Assembly: GCA_000231825.2 (NCBI GenBank)
Contig: JH720298.1
Location: 501,742 to 565,741, forward strand
Direction of reading: 5' to 3'
Source: Tetrahymena elliotti 4EA
Taxonomy: Eukaryota; Ciliophora; Oligohymenophorea; Hymenostomatida; Tetrahymenidae
DNA length: 64,000 nucleotides
Part shown: in pieces, positions 26,291 through 40,100 of the stretch
Position numbering within the stretch: the stretch's first letter is position 1
Layout: every line of letters begins with the position of its first letter
Notes under the pieces: generated by a model
Databases searched by the model: none
The model's input: only the letters and a program-made list of their open reading frames with translations
What the model was told of the DNA's origin: nothing
Program-made: the position numbers and the translations under genes

Positions 26291-29200
26291 TTTATAGTAA
26301 GTAGAAAAGCTAATTAAATTTGTTTTATTTATCCAATCTATTTAATTAATTTCTTTTTCGTTTTAATTTAATTGAATATTTTACTTACTTTTTTAATAAA
26401 TTAAGATAAATTAATAATTAATATTGAAATTTATTTTTATCAGTTTATAGATATAAAGATAGTTCGTATTCTTCTTATTCTAATTATTACCCTGTTCTTT
26501 CAATTTGTTGCTTTATATCAATCAATCAGTCAATTTTATTTGCAATTATTAAATTAACTTTTAATTTTTTAACACATTCCAAGCTATCATCATCACCAAT
26601 CTTCTTTCATTCACTTATTATTATTATTTACATTATTAAAGATATTTATCTAATCAAACACATTTAGTCGATAACAGCCAATTAAGCTTAGCCTGATCTA
26701 CAAAAAAAATGATTAAGCTTAACTAAAATAAAATAATTGTCTATGATCAATTTTTTAATTTAAATAAAACATTTACTACTTTAATCTCTTTAAAAGCTAT
26801 TCTTAGCTCACTTAAGCCTTGTGTATAATTTTTATCTGATGAAAAATTACACTAGTTAGACCTCAAAATCGTAGTGTGTTAGAGAAACATATTGATACAC
26901 TCCTTTAATACTAATTGATTACCTTTTATTGAAATTTGAATTATTTATCAAACATTATTTAAATATAAAATCAAAATTTATTAATTTTTTGAACAATAAA
27001 TTTGATTTATTTTTTTGTCAATAAAATGCTTACACAATAAATCTATCCTAAAATAATATCCAAAAATAATAATTTAATGAGTAAATTAGAAAAAAAATTG
27101 TTTTATTTTGTTAAATAGCTAAGTTTTACTTGTTGAACTAAATTCTAATCTCATTTTAAAACCTGAAAATAACTTTCATTTTTAAACCCAAAATAATTCA
27201 TTTAATTTTGTAATTTTATTTAATTAACTTTTTTTTACCTTAAGTCATTTATCAAAAATTTAATTTTGTTCTCTTTCTCAATAATTTTATTATAATTTAA
27301 CTTAAAATATTTTTCATAATTTTTTTGATTCATTATTAAAAATTCTATTTTAAAATAATTTTTACTGCAATTTTTAAATTTATAAAAAGTGAAATAATAA
27401 TTTTCAATATTAACCCTAAATAGCAGAAAAGTCCTTTTTAATTTATTTTGATTTTGATGTAAATATTTTTCAAATATAAAATTTAAAAAGCTTACTTCCT
27501 TCCTATCATTAAATAAATTTTTGTAAAATAAAAAGATCAATTTTTTTTGGTGATAATTTTATTTCCTCATTTTTAATCAGAAATTTATTTAATCAACATT
27601 TTAATCATCAATTAAATTGAGCTCTTAAAAAATTTAATTAAATAATTTAGATGGTCACAACAAACAAATAGAATTAGAGCAAAAAAGAAGATTATTTTTT
27701 TTGTAATTTAAAAGAAAAATTGGAAAGCTTACATCAAAAAAAATTTTAATTTGAAGCAGTTGTATTCATAACTAATTAATTAGTATATTGAATTAGCAAT
27801 TAATCACTTTATGAGCTAATTTTTTAATTTTAAAAACTTCTCATTTAAATTTTAATAAATCTAAGATAAATTTTACCTTGAATTATATATTGACATTCAT
27901 TCATTTCGTTAATCTTATCTTTGGTTTTTTTTGAATAAATAAAATTTAAGATTAAAAATAATTATTTATTTTTTTAATATTATTTATTGTCTTTTATCAA
28001 ATATTGTGATTAATTAAATTATTATAATTTATATTGATTTATTTTCAAATCTGTAAGGTAGAGTACCTTTTAATACTTGAAGCAAACACTTAACCTAAAT
28101 CAAAACAAATTTAATCATGCTTTTTTAAATTAAATACTAAAAAAAATATTTACTAAACCAAAATTATTCAATTGATACTTGAATTTGAAATATTGATTGA
28201 CATTTTTAAATAAATGAATAGCAAGTAAGCTATAGCCAGTGTTTAAAAAGTTTAAAAATTTTTATAGGTCTCAAAACACCTAAAATTTGAAATTTGATTT
28301 AAGACACTTTTAAAAAAAGTAATGTTTTCAAAAATTTAATAATCAAATTTTGTGAAGACCCACCCACCCATAAAATATACAAAATATATATTAAGTATAA
28401 ATTGTATCTCTCTCTGCACAATTAAGAGAAACAAATCATATCTAGGAATAACATGTAAAAATAAACTAATAAATATTTTATTTTAATCTAATCAAAACCT
28501 ACAAAATAGGTTCAAAATAAATAAAAGTAAATTCTTTTCCTCTTTTGCTTTATTACATTTGCTTCAATGATGATCTATTATACTCAGTATAAACTATTCA
28601 TTAAACTTTGAATTTCTTTTATTATTGTATCTCAAATCATAACACTCTCTTCAAATTTTTAAAGATTTCAAAATTTATTTATTGACTTTACTTTATAATA
28701 TTTTTTTGAATCAAAGTCTACAATTTAAACATCATTTTAAAGAGGATTTTAAAAAGTAGTAAAAAAATTTAATAGTAAATGTATTTATTCTTTATTCTAG
28801 TACTGAGGAGAGGGGAGACATAGATGATTAAATTAATAATATATGACATATCATCTATTTTTATTAAGATTTATTATAAAAGTAGGTAATGAACAAAATA
28901 ATTATTAAACAAAACTAAGTTTTAAGATTAGTATATTGAGCATGAAGTGATAGATAAATCTAAGTCTAAAACTTTATCAGATATTTATTTGAGATATATT
29001 TTGAGAATATTTAATTTTATTTAAACTTTAAAAACCATATATTAAGATATTTAAATAAAACAGATTACATTATCACAATTAAATTATAATAGAAAATAAA
29101 GCAATAATTTTTAGAAGATTCAATAAGTGTAAAGTACAAGTATTTAAGGATCTCACACTTTGTAATTGGTTACTTGAATTATAAAGCACCGCCTTGAGCA

Positions 29201-32200
29201 ATATTATTTTTTCTTATAAAAAACAATATGTTTAAAACTTAAAATCTTTTGGAGAAGTAAATTCTAAAAGCAAGTTATAAAAAAGAAAAAATAAAACAAA
29301 ATAAAAAGTAACTGAGAAATAAAATAAATTCTATGTTAGCTAATAATAAAATCAAGTAATCAAAACAATTTTATGTATAAAAAAAAAGAGAAAAGTTGTT
29401 TACTCACTACCTTTCCTTATTTAATTTATTGGTTTTTGCTTAAAAAGAGGAAAGAAGATAAATTATATATTGACAAAAAATCTAAGAAAAAAATTGTGAG
29501 ATTAGCAAATTAAGTTAAGTCAGAGCATAAATAAATTAGCAAACCTTAAAATCCTATTTTATTTTTACTATTAAGTCATTGAATTAAAAACATTAGAATA
29601 ACAAAAAAATCAAAGTTTTTTAAATAATTAATATTCTAATAAGTATTAATACCTTACTTTTAAATAAATATCTTCACGAGATGATAAAGAAGCATTCTCA
29701 AACTATTCTGTTGATTTAATCAGAATAAAAAATTAATAAAAATGTATAATTTTAAAATATTTTTATCTTTCTTAAGTTTTTTTTTCTTATTTTTATTATT
29801 CTTGAATAAATTAAATTTAAATTTATTACTCTTAAAAATCAAAGTTGTTTTTCTTGTTTTTAAATCTAAGAATTAGCAAAATATTTATTAGAAAGACATA
29901 AATCATTGTGTCATTTTAAAAAGAAATAATTTCAGTATTTAAGAAAGACATAAAAAATTAGAAAATATTATTTTGAATTAATAAAACAATAAATAGATGA
30001 AGGCAATTGGTCATCAAATTTAATTCAGAAAATAACATGTTTATATTTTTAAAGAGTATTTAATTTCCATTTTTTTCACTCAAAATAAATAAAATAATTG
30101 CTTTTATTAAATTAGTTTAATGATAATTAAAAATGAAAGATAGTGATTTTTGAAAGTATAGATTTGATTAACATTGTTTATTTTAAATTACAATTATTAT
30201 TATGATCATAAAACTTCTAGATTAGATTGATATTAGTCAGGCTAAAATTATTATTATCATCATCATCATCATCATCGAATTTGACTGCTTTTCTAATTTA
30301 TTTAGAGAGTATTTTGTTTGATAAATTCTTATAAATAATTAAATTTTTATTCAGTCATGAAAAAATATCGCTTCAGTAATTTAAATTTAGGGTAATATCT
30401 AATTTAATAATACTAATACATATTCGAAGTTGTCTTCTACAAGTAAATAAATGATTGAATGAAGGAGCTAGCTAATTAAATTACTTATTAAAAGTTACAG
30501 TAGTGTTAATTTATTCTAGATGCTGTAAAGAAAAGACTTGTTAAATTAGATTTTTAGATTTCCATGAAGAAATAAAAAAGAAAAACATTTAATTCTTTAA
30601 TGTGAACTTTGTTGTAAAATATTTTGAAAGTGTTATTAATTAACATCACAAATAGTTTTATTTGCATTAGTTGATAATCTGTCTACTTTTTTTTAACACA
30701 ATGTTAGAAATCCTCATTTTATTTTTAATTTTCACTTTTAATTCTGATTAGTTTTTTTAATCAGTTTGACTTGCTTAAAATTAGAATGTAGGAAAATCCT
30801 AATATTTTTATGTAAGATTAAAATTAAAAAATACTTTTTTACAATTTAAGTTAGGAAGGGGTTAGACTTTGTAATTTAGAATAGTTGAGAAATTGATTTT
30901 TCAAAGTATCGATTGAATTAATGATTTTCTTTCCTTACAACACTCTACCTATCTTGTCATCTACTATTTTTATTTGTTTAATTATATTTATTTACAATTA
31001 AAACTAAAAATACAGTTTATTGCAAGTATGTGGGTGAAATAAGAAATTAAAAAGATTAAAAAAACAACTGAAAGCATTAGAATTTGTAAACTCATTCATA
31101 TATTTATTAACCTGGCTAGTAAAATTTGTAAAAGAATAAAAAAGTAAATGGTATTTCAACTGGTTAGTGTCTACATTAAAAATAACAAGCCTTATGAAAA
31201 TAACACATTTAAATAAATAATATTACTAAGATTTTATAAATTTAAAATATTAGAGTTAGCAATAAATTCAATATTTTTAAATTAAATGATGACAAAGATA
31301 ATTTAGGATCTGATAAACTAAACGCTCATAAAGCTTACATAAAGTGATTCTTGTTAAATAATTTTAAATACATCTTAAATTTATTGTAAAGAAGCGTTAA
31401 TTATTTTTAAATTTCTTAATCCTTACAAAATTTGTGGTTTTTTCAGCAATTTAAAAATGCAGACAGCCTTAAATTTTTAATGATCCATATTTGAATAAAC
31501 AACCCTTCAATTTATTTATTAGTTAAATCTGTCTTTAAGAAACATTGATCATTGGATTATCACTAATTGATTATTGTTATTTGTTGCATTCATTTGCTTA
31601 ATTAATAAAGTATGTTAATTATATAATCAAATATAAAAAATAAACCACTTATTTATTTATAGCCAGCCTATTCACTTTAATTATCTAATCAATTTGTATC
31701 AATAACCAATTTTTTTTACATTATTAGATAGATGATCACTCACTTTCTCACTTTACAATCTCATCTCTTCTCATTCTCAAAGAAACTTTAATTTTTAAAA
31801 ATATATAAACAAGTATTTTTTATCAACCTAATCAAACAAATACTTTTATAAAACAAAGCCTTGCCTTGTTCTTAAAAATAAAAGAATACTTAATCTGACT
31901 AAGAATCTCACATTTATTTACAAACATTTTATTTTTTAAGAAGGTCTTTTAATTTTGTTATCTCATAGATAGGATAGATTAGGTAACCTTAGATTGATCT
32001 AGTAATTTATTATGTCAAGATCATGTTTAAATTTTTGTTTTGTTCAATAGAAAGGAGATAATATCTTGTTATTTTATTTTTTGGTTCTATGAAAATACTA
32101 TTTATTCTCTCTAGTTTACAATAAATTCTTTTCTGATAATGAAAATCTTGATTACTAAAGTAAAAAACATATTTCTAGACTTTGATTTGATATCTTTTAT

Positions 32201-35200
32201 TATGTTTAATTTATTCTTTTACTTTTCAAAAATTTTTTTCTTTGGATAAATACATACTTTTAAAATATCTTTTGAAAGAATATTTTAGTTTTGCTTAAAA
32301 TAATTTTTGATATTATTTTTATTATAATTTTACATCATCATGTTTATAATAAATTAGTAAGTTTTTTATACTCAAGCTGCTTGATGTTTGTTAAATTTAA
32401 AAATTTGGATGTAATAGTAAAGAAATAAGTCAAAATGAAATTAAAAAAATACTCTTTATCTAATTAAGAATTCATGAAATTAACAAATTAGATTTTGAAT
32501 AACATGATTCTATTTATAAAAATTTAGACTGAGAATTGAAATTAATTTGATTGGAGAAGAGAACCAGCTTTTTTCTTAACAGGGCTAGTAAGTCAGTAAG
32601 TTGGACATATAAGACTGAATAGAAATAGAAATTTTTTTAAGAAATGCTGCTTTATTATGAATTTACATATATCCTTTTTGCAATACTAAAATAATTCATC
32701 TCATCTTCAAATTATTATTTTAGCTTTGCTTTTTATAATTTGGTAAAACATTACTCTTTTTTTTAATCATTCTTAAGCTTTTTATTCTTTAAAAAATTTT
32801 CTTAACACTGAGCTTCAAATCGCAATAGGGTCATCCATTTTAATACATACAATTGTAAATATTTTATAAATAACTCAATAATCTTATTCATTTAAATCGA
32901 ATTATCAATTGTCTTCATTTATTTACTCCTAAAGCATTCTTCAGAGATAATTTTTACTGAAACCCTTGATAAAATTTTTAATTTAATAAAAAGGATTGCA
33001 CTTAATAATCAATCATAAAAAGTTTTTGAGCCAAATATTCAAGATACAAAAAACAAAGCATGGTTTCTAAATAAATAATTTTTAAAAATTGAAGTTTTGT
33101 AGAAAAAAATATTTTGTTTGCCTTAAAAGTAAATAAAGTATTAGGAAATAAATAAACCATTTATTGTTCACATTTTAGTTTTCTTACAGGAAGAAATTTA
33201 ACAAACAAGATACAATAAATGAAAAAAGATTTTTTAAAAAAATATATGACATTTACAAATAATATTTATTTGAATTTTCTAAATACAATTTTTATTTCAG
33301 ATTAATGAGGAAACAAAGCGATTCCAATAAAAACAATTTAGAGGTTTTTGCTCTTTCTCGAATCCTCATTTAGATATTTAGGTTTCATCTATAATACTAA
33401 ATAAGTACTATATAAATGCATTATTTGCTTATTTTGTTTTGGTTTATTTTGAACAAAAAGGCAGAAGAATAGATCATAAATTCTTCATTATTGTCATAGA
33501 AAATAAATGAATAAGAACTAAAAAATGGGCAACAAATGGAAATTTTTTACAATTAATTTTCCTGCTGTTTTTGTTAGAAAAAAGGTACATTTTTGGATAT
33601 TTGACTTGTAGATAAATAGTAACTAGCAAATCAATGAGCTGGCTGGATAGACAAATGAATGGAGTGGGAGAGAGGAAAAGAAAAAAATTAAAATTAATTA
33701 CATTACATTAAATTTTATTTAGTACCAGCAACACAGTAAAATTTTAGTTTTGTTCATTGATTTTTTATGGCAAAAAAAGGGCTGTCAGAATTTTTTAATT
33801 ATTAAAAATAGATTTTTTTCTCAAATTATTTTTCGTCACTCAATTTAAAATGAATCAATGATAAATTTCAATCTTCATGTTAAATGGTCAAAACAAAGGG
33901 TTTATTTGTTCTTTTCACTTGATTCTTTTTTTTAGTTTTACTCCAGTTGGATGGGGTATCTTGAAAACATACGGCTGTCTATTATCTTATTGATTTAAGG
34001 TAGGCCATGCCATACATATTACAGTTTAATTTAAATAAAAAAATATCAAATCCATTCAGCAGTTTTTCATAATTAATATTTTTATGACTGGCCCGCCGGC
34101 TGGCTGACCTAATTTATTTAAAAAAAGACTAAAGTCTAGGAAAAAACCATAACAATCTAATTCATGATTACATTTAAGCATAATTAATTATATCTATTAG
34201 CTTGTCATTTTTCCTTGAGCTGTATTTTTGCAGCATGTTTTTATTTTAACTTGCAGGATACATCTAATGTTAAATAAGTCGATTATTCAGTTCTAGAAAA
34301 ATAAATAATAAAAGAAATCTTTATAGAAGCTTTCTTTGCTTTTAGCAAATAAAGTAGAAAAATATCATTCTTAAATATTTTGGGCTTGGCCAAAAAAAAA
34401 TTGGTTTCATGTGAATCCACTTGCTCTAAAAGTTTAAGAAAGGCTTGAGAAAATAATGCTTTCTCATTATTTTTGGTAATTTGGAAAAAATTGAATTTTT
34501 TAAATTTTGAGTGAAAATAAAAGAAAATACAAGGAAATAAATAATATGTAATGTATTTATTTAGTTTTATTATTAAATTTTTGATTGATTGATAAATTTA
34601 TTGTTAGATTTTTTAAATGTAAATTGGGGTGTTTAGTAGGATTTGAATATAATATTTTGAGTTAAAATCGTTTATTTTATATAAAATTCTTGATATGGAT
34701 ATAAAAATATCCAAAAAACTTTCAGATTTGGTACATGGTTTACCTGCTATATCCATTTTATTTTGTATCTTGCTTAAAAAAATAGTTAGCTTAGTCATTT
34801 AAGTTGCAGAGGATTTTTTTATTATTTGTTTTGTTTGATTGATTGATTGATAAAATTTAGAATAGTAATAAGGCTTGATAAAAATGATAAATAATTTAGT
34901 AAATATTTTTTTTGATGATTATAATGGTTTATTTGAAAGAAGGAAGGAGCGGTCTGTATGTATGTATGTTCTTACCTACTTATGCTGGCTGTGATTGGTC
35001 GATTTTTTTATTTTGATTATTAAAGATTAATTGAAGTCTCTAAAATATCTAGAGAAATTTTTATAAATTTAGATTTTTTTAGAAATTGGTAAAATTCTTT
35101 GTATATTTTTTAATTAATTAATTCAATGAGTGTATGAGACTGGTTTTTCTATTTTAAGAATATCATTTATTTGATATGTCTATCAAGAGAGAGAGCCAGC

Positions 35201-35755
35201 TTAGTTCCGATAATAACCAGAAGGGAAATGAATATTAAAGCTATTTTTGAATTTAATTTAAGAAGAAATAGAGAGAGGTATTGTTTGATTGGTTGAGTAA
35301 AATTTAAATTGGTTATTATATTTATTTTGTTAATAATATTTGGTAAATTTTTGGTAAGATATGGAGGGTTCAGTTGTCTTAATTGAGTGTAATAAATAGA
35401 ATAAGAAAAGCTTGAAAGGAAGATTCAATTTAGATAGATCTGGGTGTTTTACTATTATTATTGTTATAATAATTATTCTTCTTTTTACTTGTTATTTAAT
35501 AATTAATCAAACAAAATATCAATTTTTAAATAGATTGATTCTCAAAGGTATTTATTAATTAGTATTAACTAGTATTATTATCATTTTTTTCATTCAGCAA
35601 CTCTTTTTTATTTAATGAAGACACACACGCTGGGCAGGGTTGGGTTCAAACTGTAATCAAAATTTATTAATATTTATATCTTCTATATACAACTTTAAGT
35701 TATTCATTTTTCAGAATATTTCTTTTTAACTGAGAGCAATTCGAGCATATTATAA
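26291..35755. other. 9.5-kb region with no gene seen
   Basis: Reading both strands with TGA as the only stop gives no long, coding-like frame. The sequence is TAA/TTA-dense, with brief less AT-rich patches near 33900-34110 (including GGCCCGCCGGCTGGCTGACC at 34090) and 34940-35260. A frame of 24 codons starts at 35176 but I do not call it. A simple CAT repeat occurs at 30256-30277. Small non-coding RNA genes could be present and would not be recognisable here. Confidence 0.5.
30256..30277. repeat. CAT trinucleotide repeat
   Basis: About seven tandem CAT/ATC units in non-coding DNA, with no reading frame attached to them. Confidence 0.85.
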
Positions 35756-37132
35756 TCACTCAAGTTTTTCTGTAAAATAAGGATGAAGCAATATTTGTTG
35801 GCTACTTAGTCTAGTTTGTGGATTATATTGTAATAGCTTGTAAAACAGATCTTTTAGTAAATTTAATTACTCTAACTTAAGACCTTAGACTAACATATCT
35901 TTGATTCTACTTTCAAAAAGGTTCCAAAATTCGTTCATACGATCTTCGACAATTAAGCTGTAAATAGGATCTGATTTGGAGGGCTCCTTCTAGAAGGGAT
36001 ACACTCCAAAAATTGAAGAAAAGCACAAAATTCCAAAGCAAAAGATATCATTTGCCTTCATATTGATATTTTTTATTAGATTCTGCAATTTTTCTTGTGT
36101 AGTAAATTGCTGCTCGTTGTTATTCAGATTGCTTCCAATATCAGTAGATATAGTCATCTAGCTATCACTAATTTCCTCTTCACCATTAGTAGAGGTCACT
36201 GACTTCTAAGGCTCGTCACAATAGAGAGAGCAGGCTCTTTTGAAATTATTGCACAAGATTGATGAAATAGACAAAGCATTATGAGGATTCTATATTTCTT
36301 TTTCTATTTCATTAGTTGCTGTTGTTGTCGTTGTTGTAGTAGTTATATCAAGAAGCTAGCATACTTCGAGCATTTCAGGGCTCATATATTTTCTATTACG
36401 CATTTTCCAGCTCTTAAGATATTCTATTGTTTAGCATTAATCATCTACACAAGAGAATTCAAAATCAGCTAATTTTAATATGAGTTTGCCCTTCTTTGAT
36501 GAAGCCTTTTTGGATTGTGATTTAGATCCATCAGAATTGGAAGAATCCTTTCTGCGAGCAGATTAATTAGATAAATTGCATGAAGAAGATATATCTCCTT
36601 CACTTGGCTTAGGATTTAATTCACTAAAAGATTCTGATTAAATAGTTGAACGAGACATTTAATCTTGATTATTATTGGCTTAAGACTTAGGTTCATAAGT
36701 GCTTGTTTTACTTTTCGATTACTGATAAAGACTTGCTTTATCAACCTAAACGAACAAAAGACAGTTTTCAAGTTTGATGTCATTGTGAATGTAGTTCTTT
36801 TAATGAAGATAGTCGATAGCAGAGGCAATATTTCTTAGCAGTGAAACTTATGTTCTAAAAAAAGCCTTTGTACGATTTTAAAAGAAATGAGTCAAGTATT
36901 CTAAAAAATCACAGTCAGCTTATTCTAGTCTAATACAGCATCTCTCTTCATTTTAGTAAAATTAAATGTCACACTTGACAATATTTGGGTGATTTAGTTT
37001 CACTAAAATGGAGTGTTCTTTCTGCAAGCGTTTGCATTTAGGAGAATGACTGAAACTTCCTGTTTCAGCTGAAGAAGAATTACTTTAATTGGAATGAAGT
37101 TATCTTTTTTTAAATACTCCCATTCTATTCAT
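35756..37132 (-). CDS. degenerate protein kinase-like protein with two large inserts (458 aa)
   Basis: A single exon of 459 codons runs from ATG 37132 (MNRMGVFKKRQ) to TGA 35756-35758. Kinase landmarks are visible: an alphaC-like helix and following strand (KEHSILVKLNHPNIVK, about residues 50-65), a catalytic loop YIHNDIKLENCLL (about 111-123), the metal-binding segment LADFEFS (about 217), MSPEM in place of APE (about 249), DIFCFGILCFSS for helix F (about 360), and a closing LLQYNPQTRLSSQQILLHPYF. The order and the HPNI and HPYF signatures point to the Ser/Thr kinase fold. Oddities: no glycine-rich loop and no clear VAIK lysine at the N-terminus, HRD is HND, DFG is DFE, and there are Ser/Asn/Thr-rich inserts of roughly 75 and 100 residues around the activation segment, the second with a Thr run. 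The upstream sequence has no in-frame ATG; an upstream exon across a possible intron at 37145-37250 cannot be excluded. It is either a pseudokinase or a strongly divergent kinase. Confidence 0.82.
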
Positions 37133-40100
37133 ATAATCTAACTAATTTGATTATTTTCTGAGTATTAAAAACAAATTCAAGCAAAACAAAATTAAAGCCT
37201 AATTAACCAGAAATAAATTAGCAAGATTGATTTTTTGGATATCTTACTGGCGTAAATTTTTCAGTTGCTTGCTGCTTATTGAATTTTTTGTTGAGTCAGT
37301 CTAGTTAGTTAATTGTTTCCTTCTTTGTTTTTTTTTGTTTAGTAAAAAATTTTGTGCTGATTTATTTTTTGTAGTTTGTTTGTTTGTTTTCTGAGTTATT
37401 TATCTATTTATATTTTTAGGGATTATTCAGTTAATTTAACAACAAACAATTTTTTAAAGAACTTAATCTACTTTTTTCAGAAAATACTTTAGTTGTTCTT
37501 CTTATTATATTTTCTTTATCACCAGTAGTGAGTTTTTTTTCTTTTTCCAATTTTTATTTTAGCCAAGATGATAATATCACGAAAGTGAAGAGTAAAGCTG
37601 AGTGTGTTTGTCTGTGAAAAGCTTGCTCTTGAATTTAGGTTTGGTGCTTGGTGATAGTATTTATTGATTTGTTTGTTAGTTTTTTAGTTAGTTAGTTAGT
37701 GAGTGAGTTATTTTCTTTTTGGGAAAAGAAATTTGATATTGTTTGGGTCAATAATAAATTATAAGAATTGTTTTGAATGGAGTTATAAAGTAGAGAAAAG
37801 TAGTGTGTTTAGCATGAAAAATTAGACCTATTCGAATTTATTAATTAATTAATTAACTAGTTAATCTGCTTGATTTTTGTATTTTGTTGCCACATAAATA
37901 ACAAATCATTAGATTATGATGAGTGAAATAAAAGTTAAGAAAAAAGGAACTAATTAATTAAAGAAGAAAGACAATTAATACTTAAAAAAGTGATAAATTG
38001 ATTGTTCGGAATTATCAGAAATCTAATTAAGAAAAATCATAACAATAAATTACATTCAAAATTAACAAATCAGATTAATTTTTTTAGTTAATTTTAAATA
38101 ACTTGCAAGCTCTCCTTGCGTTGAGATATTTTTGTGCAGTATTTGAATACTGGTAAATTATTGAATTATGTAAGAAATATTATCACACCACCTAAACAAA
38201 ATACATCTTGACAACTAAATATAAATTTGCTATTTCTTCGAGTTTAAATTCCAATAATATTATTATCCTTCAAAAGTAAAACAACCCAGCTTCTCATTGC
38301 TTTATTTTATTTTGTTTCATTTCATTTTAGCTCTTCTCTTTAAGCTAAATTACTCTGTTATCAAAAAAAACATTATGATGCAGTAAAAATCCTCTCAATT
38401 TGTGTTTACTACCTAACATAAAGAAAATGTAATGTTACTAAAATGATATTTTTTTGTTTCATGGAAACTCTATTTTGTATTTGTTTAGACTTGCTTTTTG
38501 AATCCTTTGAAAAATATCAGGTAAATTTTAACAAATTAAAAACCTATTTTTAAACCTGATATTCAAAAAAGTAAATATAATCAATATTAAATTTCTAAAA
38601 CTTCTGAGCTTTACTTTATTAATTCAGCTGGCTGCATTTTTTGCTTTTCATAAGTAAACTTCTGCAAGCAAGCTGATAAATACATGATGCAATCAATTAT
38701 ACAAAAAAACTGAATGAGACAAAAGTAAAATGATTAGAAAAAATATATTTAAAAAAAAACATGAAAAGCAAGATTAAATTAAATCGAGAAATTTTAATAA
38801 AAATTGAAAAATTAGAGAAACTAAACTAGCCAGATTTGTATGAAATAACTGATATTCTATCTTTATTCGTTATTTAAGTAAAGCTAGTAAAATACAAAAT
38901 ATTACTTAATTGTCTTTCAATTTTAATATTAATTCACTAGTTCAAAATTTAATTACAAATAAACAAGCAATCAATCAATTCTTAAAAGTAATATTCAATG
39001 CCCTTCTCAATTAATTTATGTTTCAAAAATTCATAGTTTACTTTTTTTTACTTTGAATCTTTAAAAGCTTACTTGAAGCTTGAAGTGACCTGAATTGAAT
39101 TTCTTTTTAATCTAGAAAATATTCCAAGGATAAATTATTTATTTATTAAGTTTTTTATGTTTACTTTTTAAAAGAGTAAACTATTCCCATAATTGTAAAT
39201 AATCTCATCTATTAATTCATTTATCATTAGGCTAGAAAACACAAATATATTATCATTTTTACTAGAATATAGAAAAATTCCACCCTTTATACTTTAATTT
39301 AACAACACTCACCTTCTTTCTTCATTTAAATAGTTTTATTAATATTTACCACCAATTCTCTGTTTCGATAAGAGTTTACGTTTATGTAGAACTAATTAAT
39401 TTAAAGACTACCCCTTACTGGGGGATTTTCATTTAATCATAAATACATACATCCATTTTTTTTAGATATTAAATTTAACTTTATTATGATGAATATTAAC
39501 TATGATGATACATTTAATCAAGTATAGAATGAATGATTTGGCTTATTAATTAATAATTATCACTTAAATTGATACTTGAAAAATCAAACAAATAATGTAT
39601 TTGGTAATAGAATAGATTTTATATTTCATGATAGTCTATGTATAATAAGTAAGTAAATATTTTAAATCATAAGCAACTAGTTTGTTGGATGCATTTTCGA
39701 TATTTGCCTTAACTATGTGGAAAAAATAACTAATTTATTAAAATTTTAATCACTAGATAATATGAAAGCTATGGAAAGGAATTATCTATCTATGTTTATA
39801 TCTTAAGATATAACCTGATTTGATTAGCTTTTAAACTATTTTTCCTCTTAATTTGATTTTGTGAGTAAATTAAATTATCAAAAAATTAAAAGTTATCTTT
39901 TTATTTAATTTTTTTTAATCTGACAACAAAAGAAGAAGAGTTACTTACTTACTAAAAGCTGATCTAATCTAATGGCTACAAAGAAAAGTTGAATTACAAA
40001 TTATTTTTTTAAATAAAAAACATTTAATGCTCACTCTCTAATTTGCAAATTCATAGTAAATAATTAGTTGAATAAATAAGGAAAAGTGTCTATATTAATC

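Noticed and set aside
27235..27540. A 101-codon minus-strand frame rich in Phe, Asn, Lys and Ile.
   Set aside because: Its composition is what AT-rich spacer produces by chance. It has no motif and no coding-like codon pattern.
35176..35250. A 24-codon frame starting MSIKRESQLSSDNNQKGNEY.
   Set aside because: It looks protein-like but is very short, with no GT donor before its TGA and no neighbouring exon to join.
35625..35660. GGGTTCAAACT, like a tRNA T-arm.
   Set aside because: The flanking bases do not form a T-stem, and no acceptor or anticodon arm fits.
36281..36472. A plus-strand frame with a Cys-rich run.
   Set aside because: It is antisense to the Thr-run insert of the kinase-like gene.
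38138..38153. Perfect 7-bp inverted repeat in spacer.
   Set aside because: Too short and too common in AT-rich DNA to be called a regulatory site or terminator.
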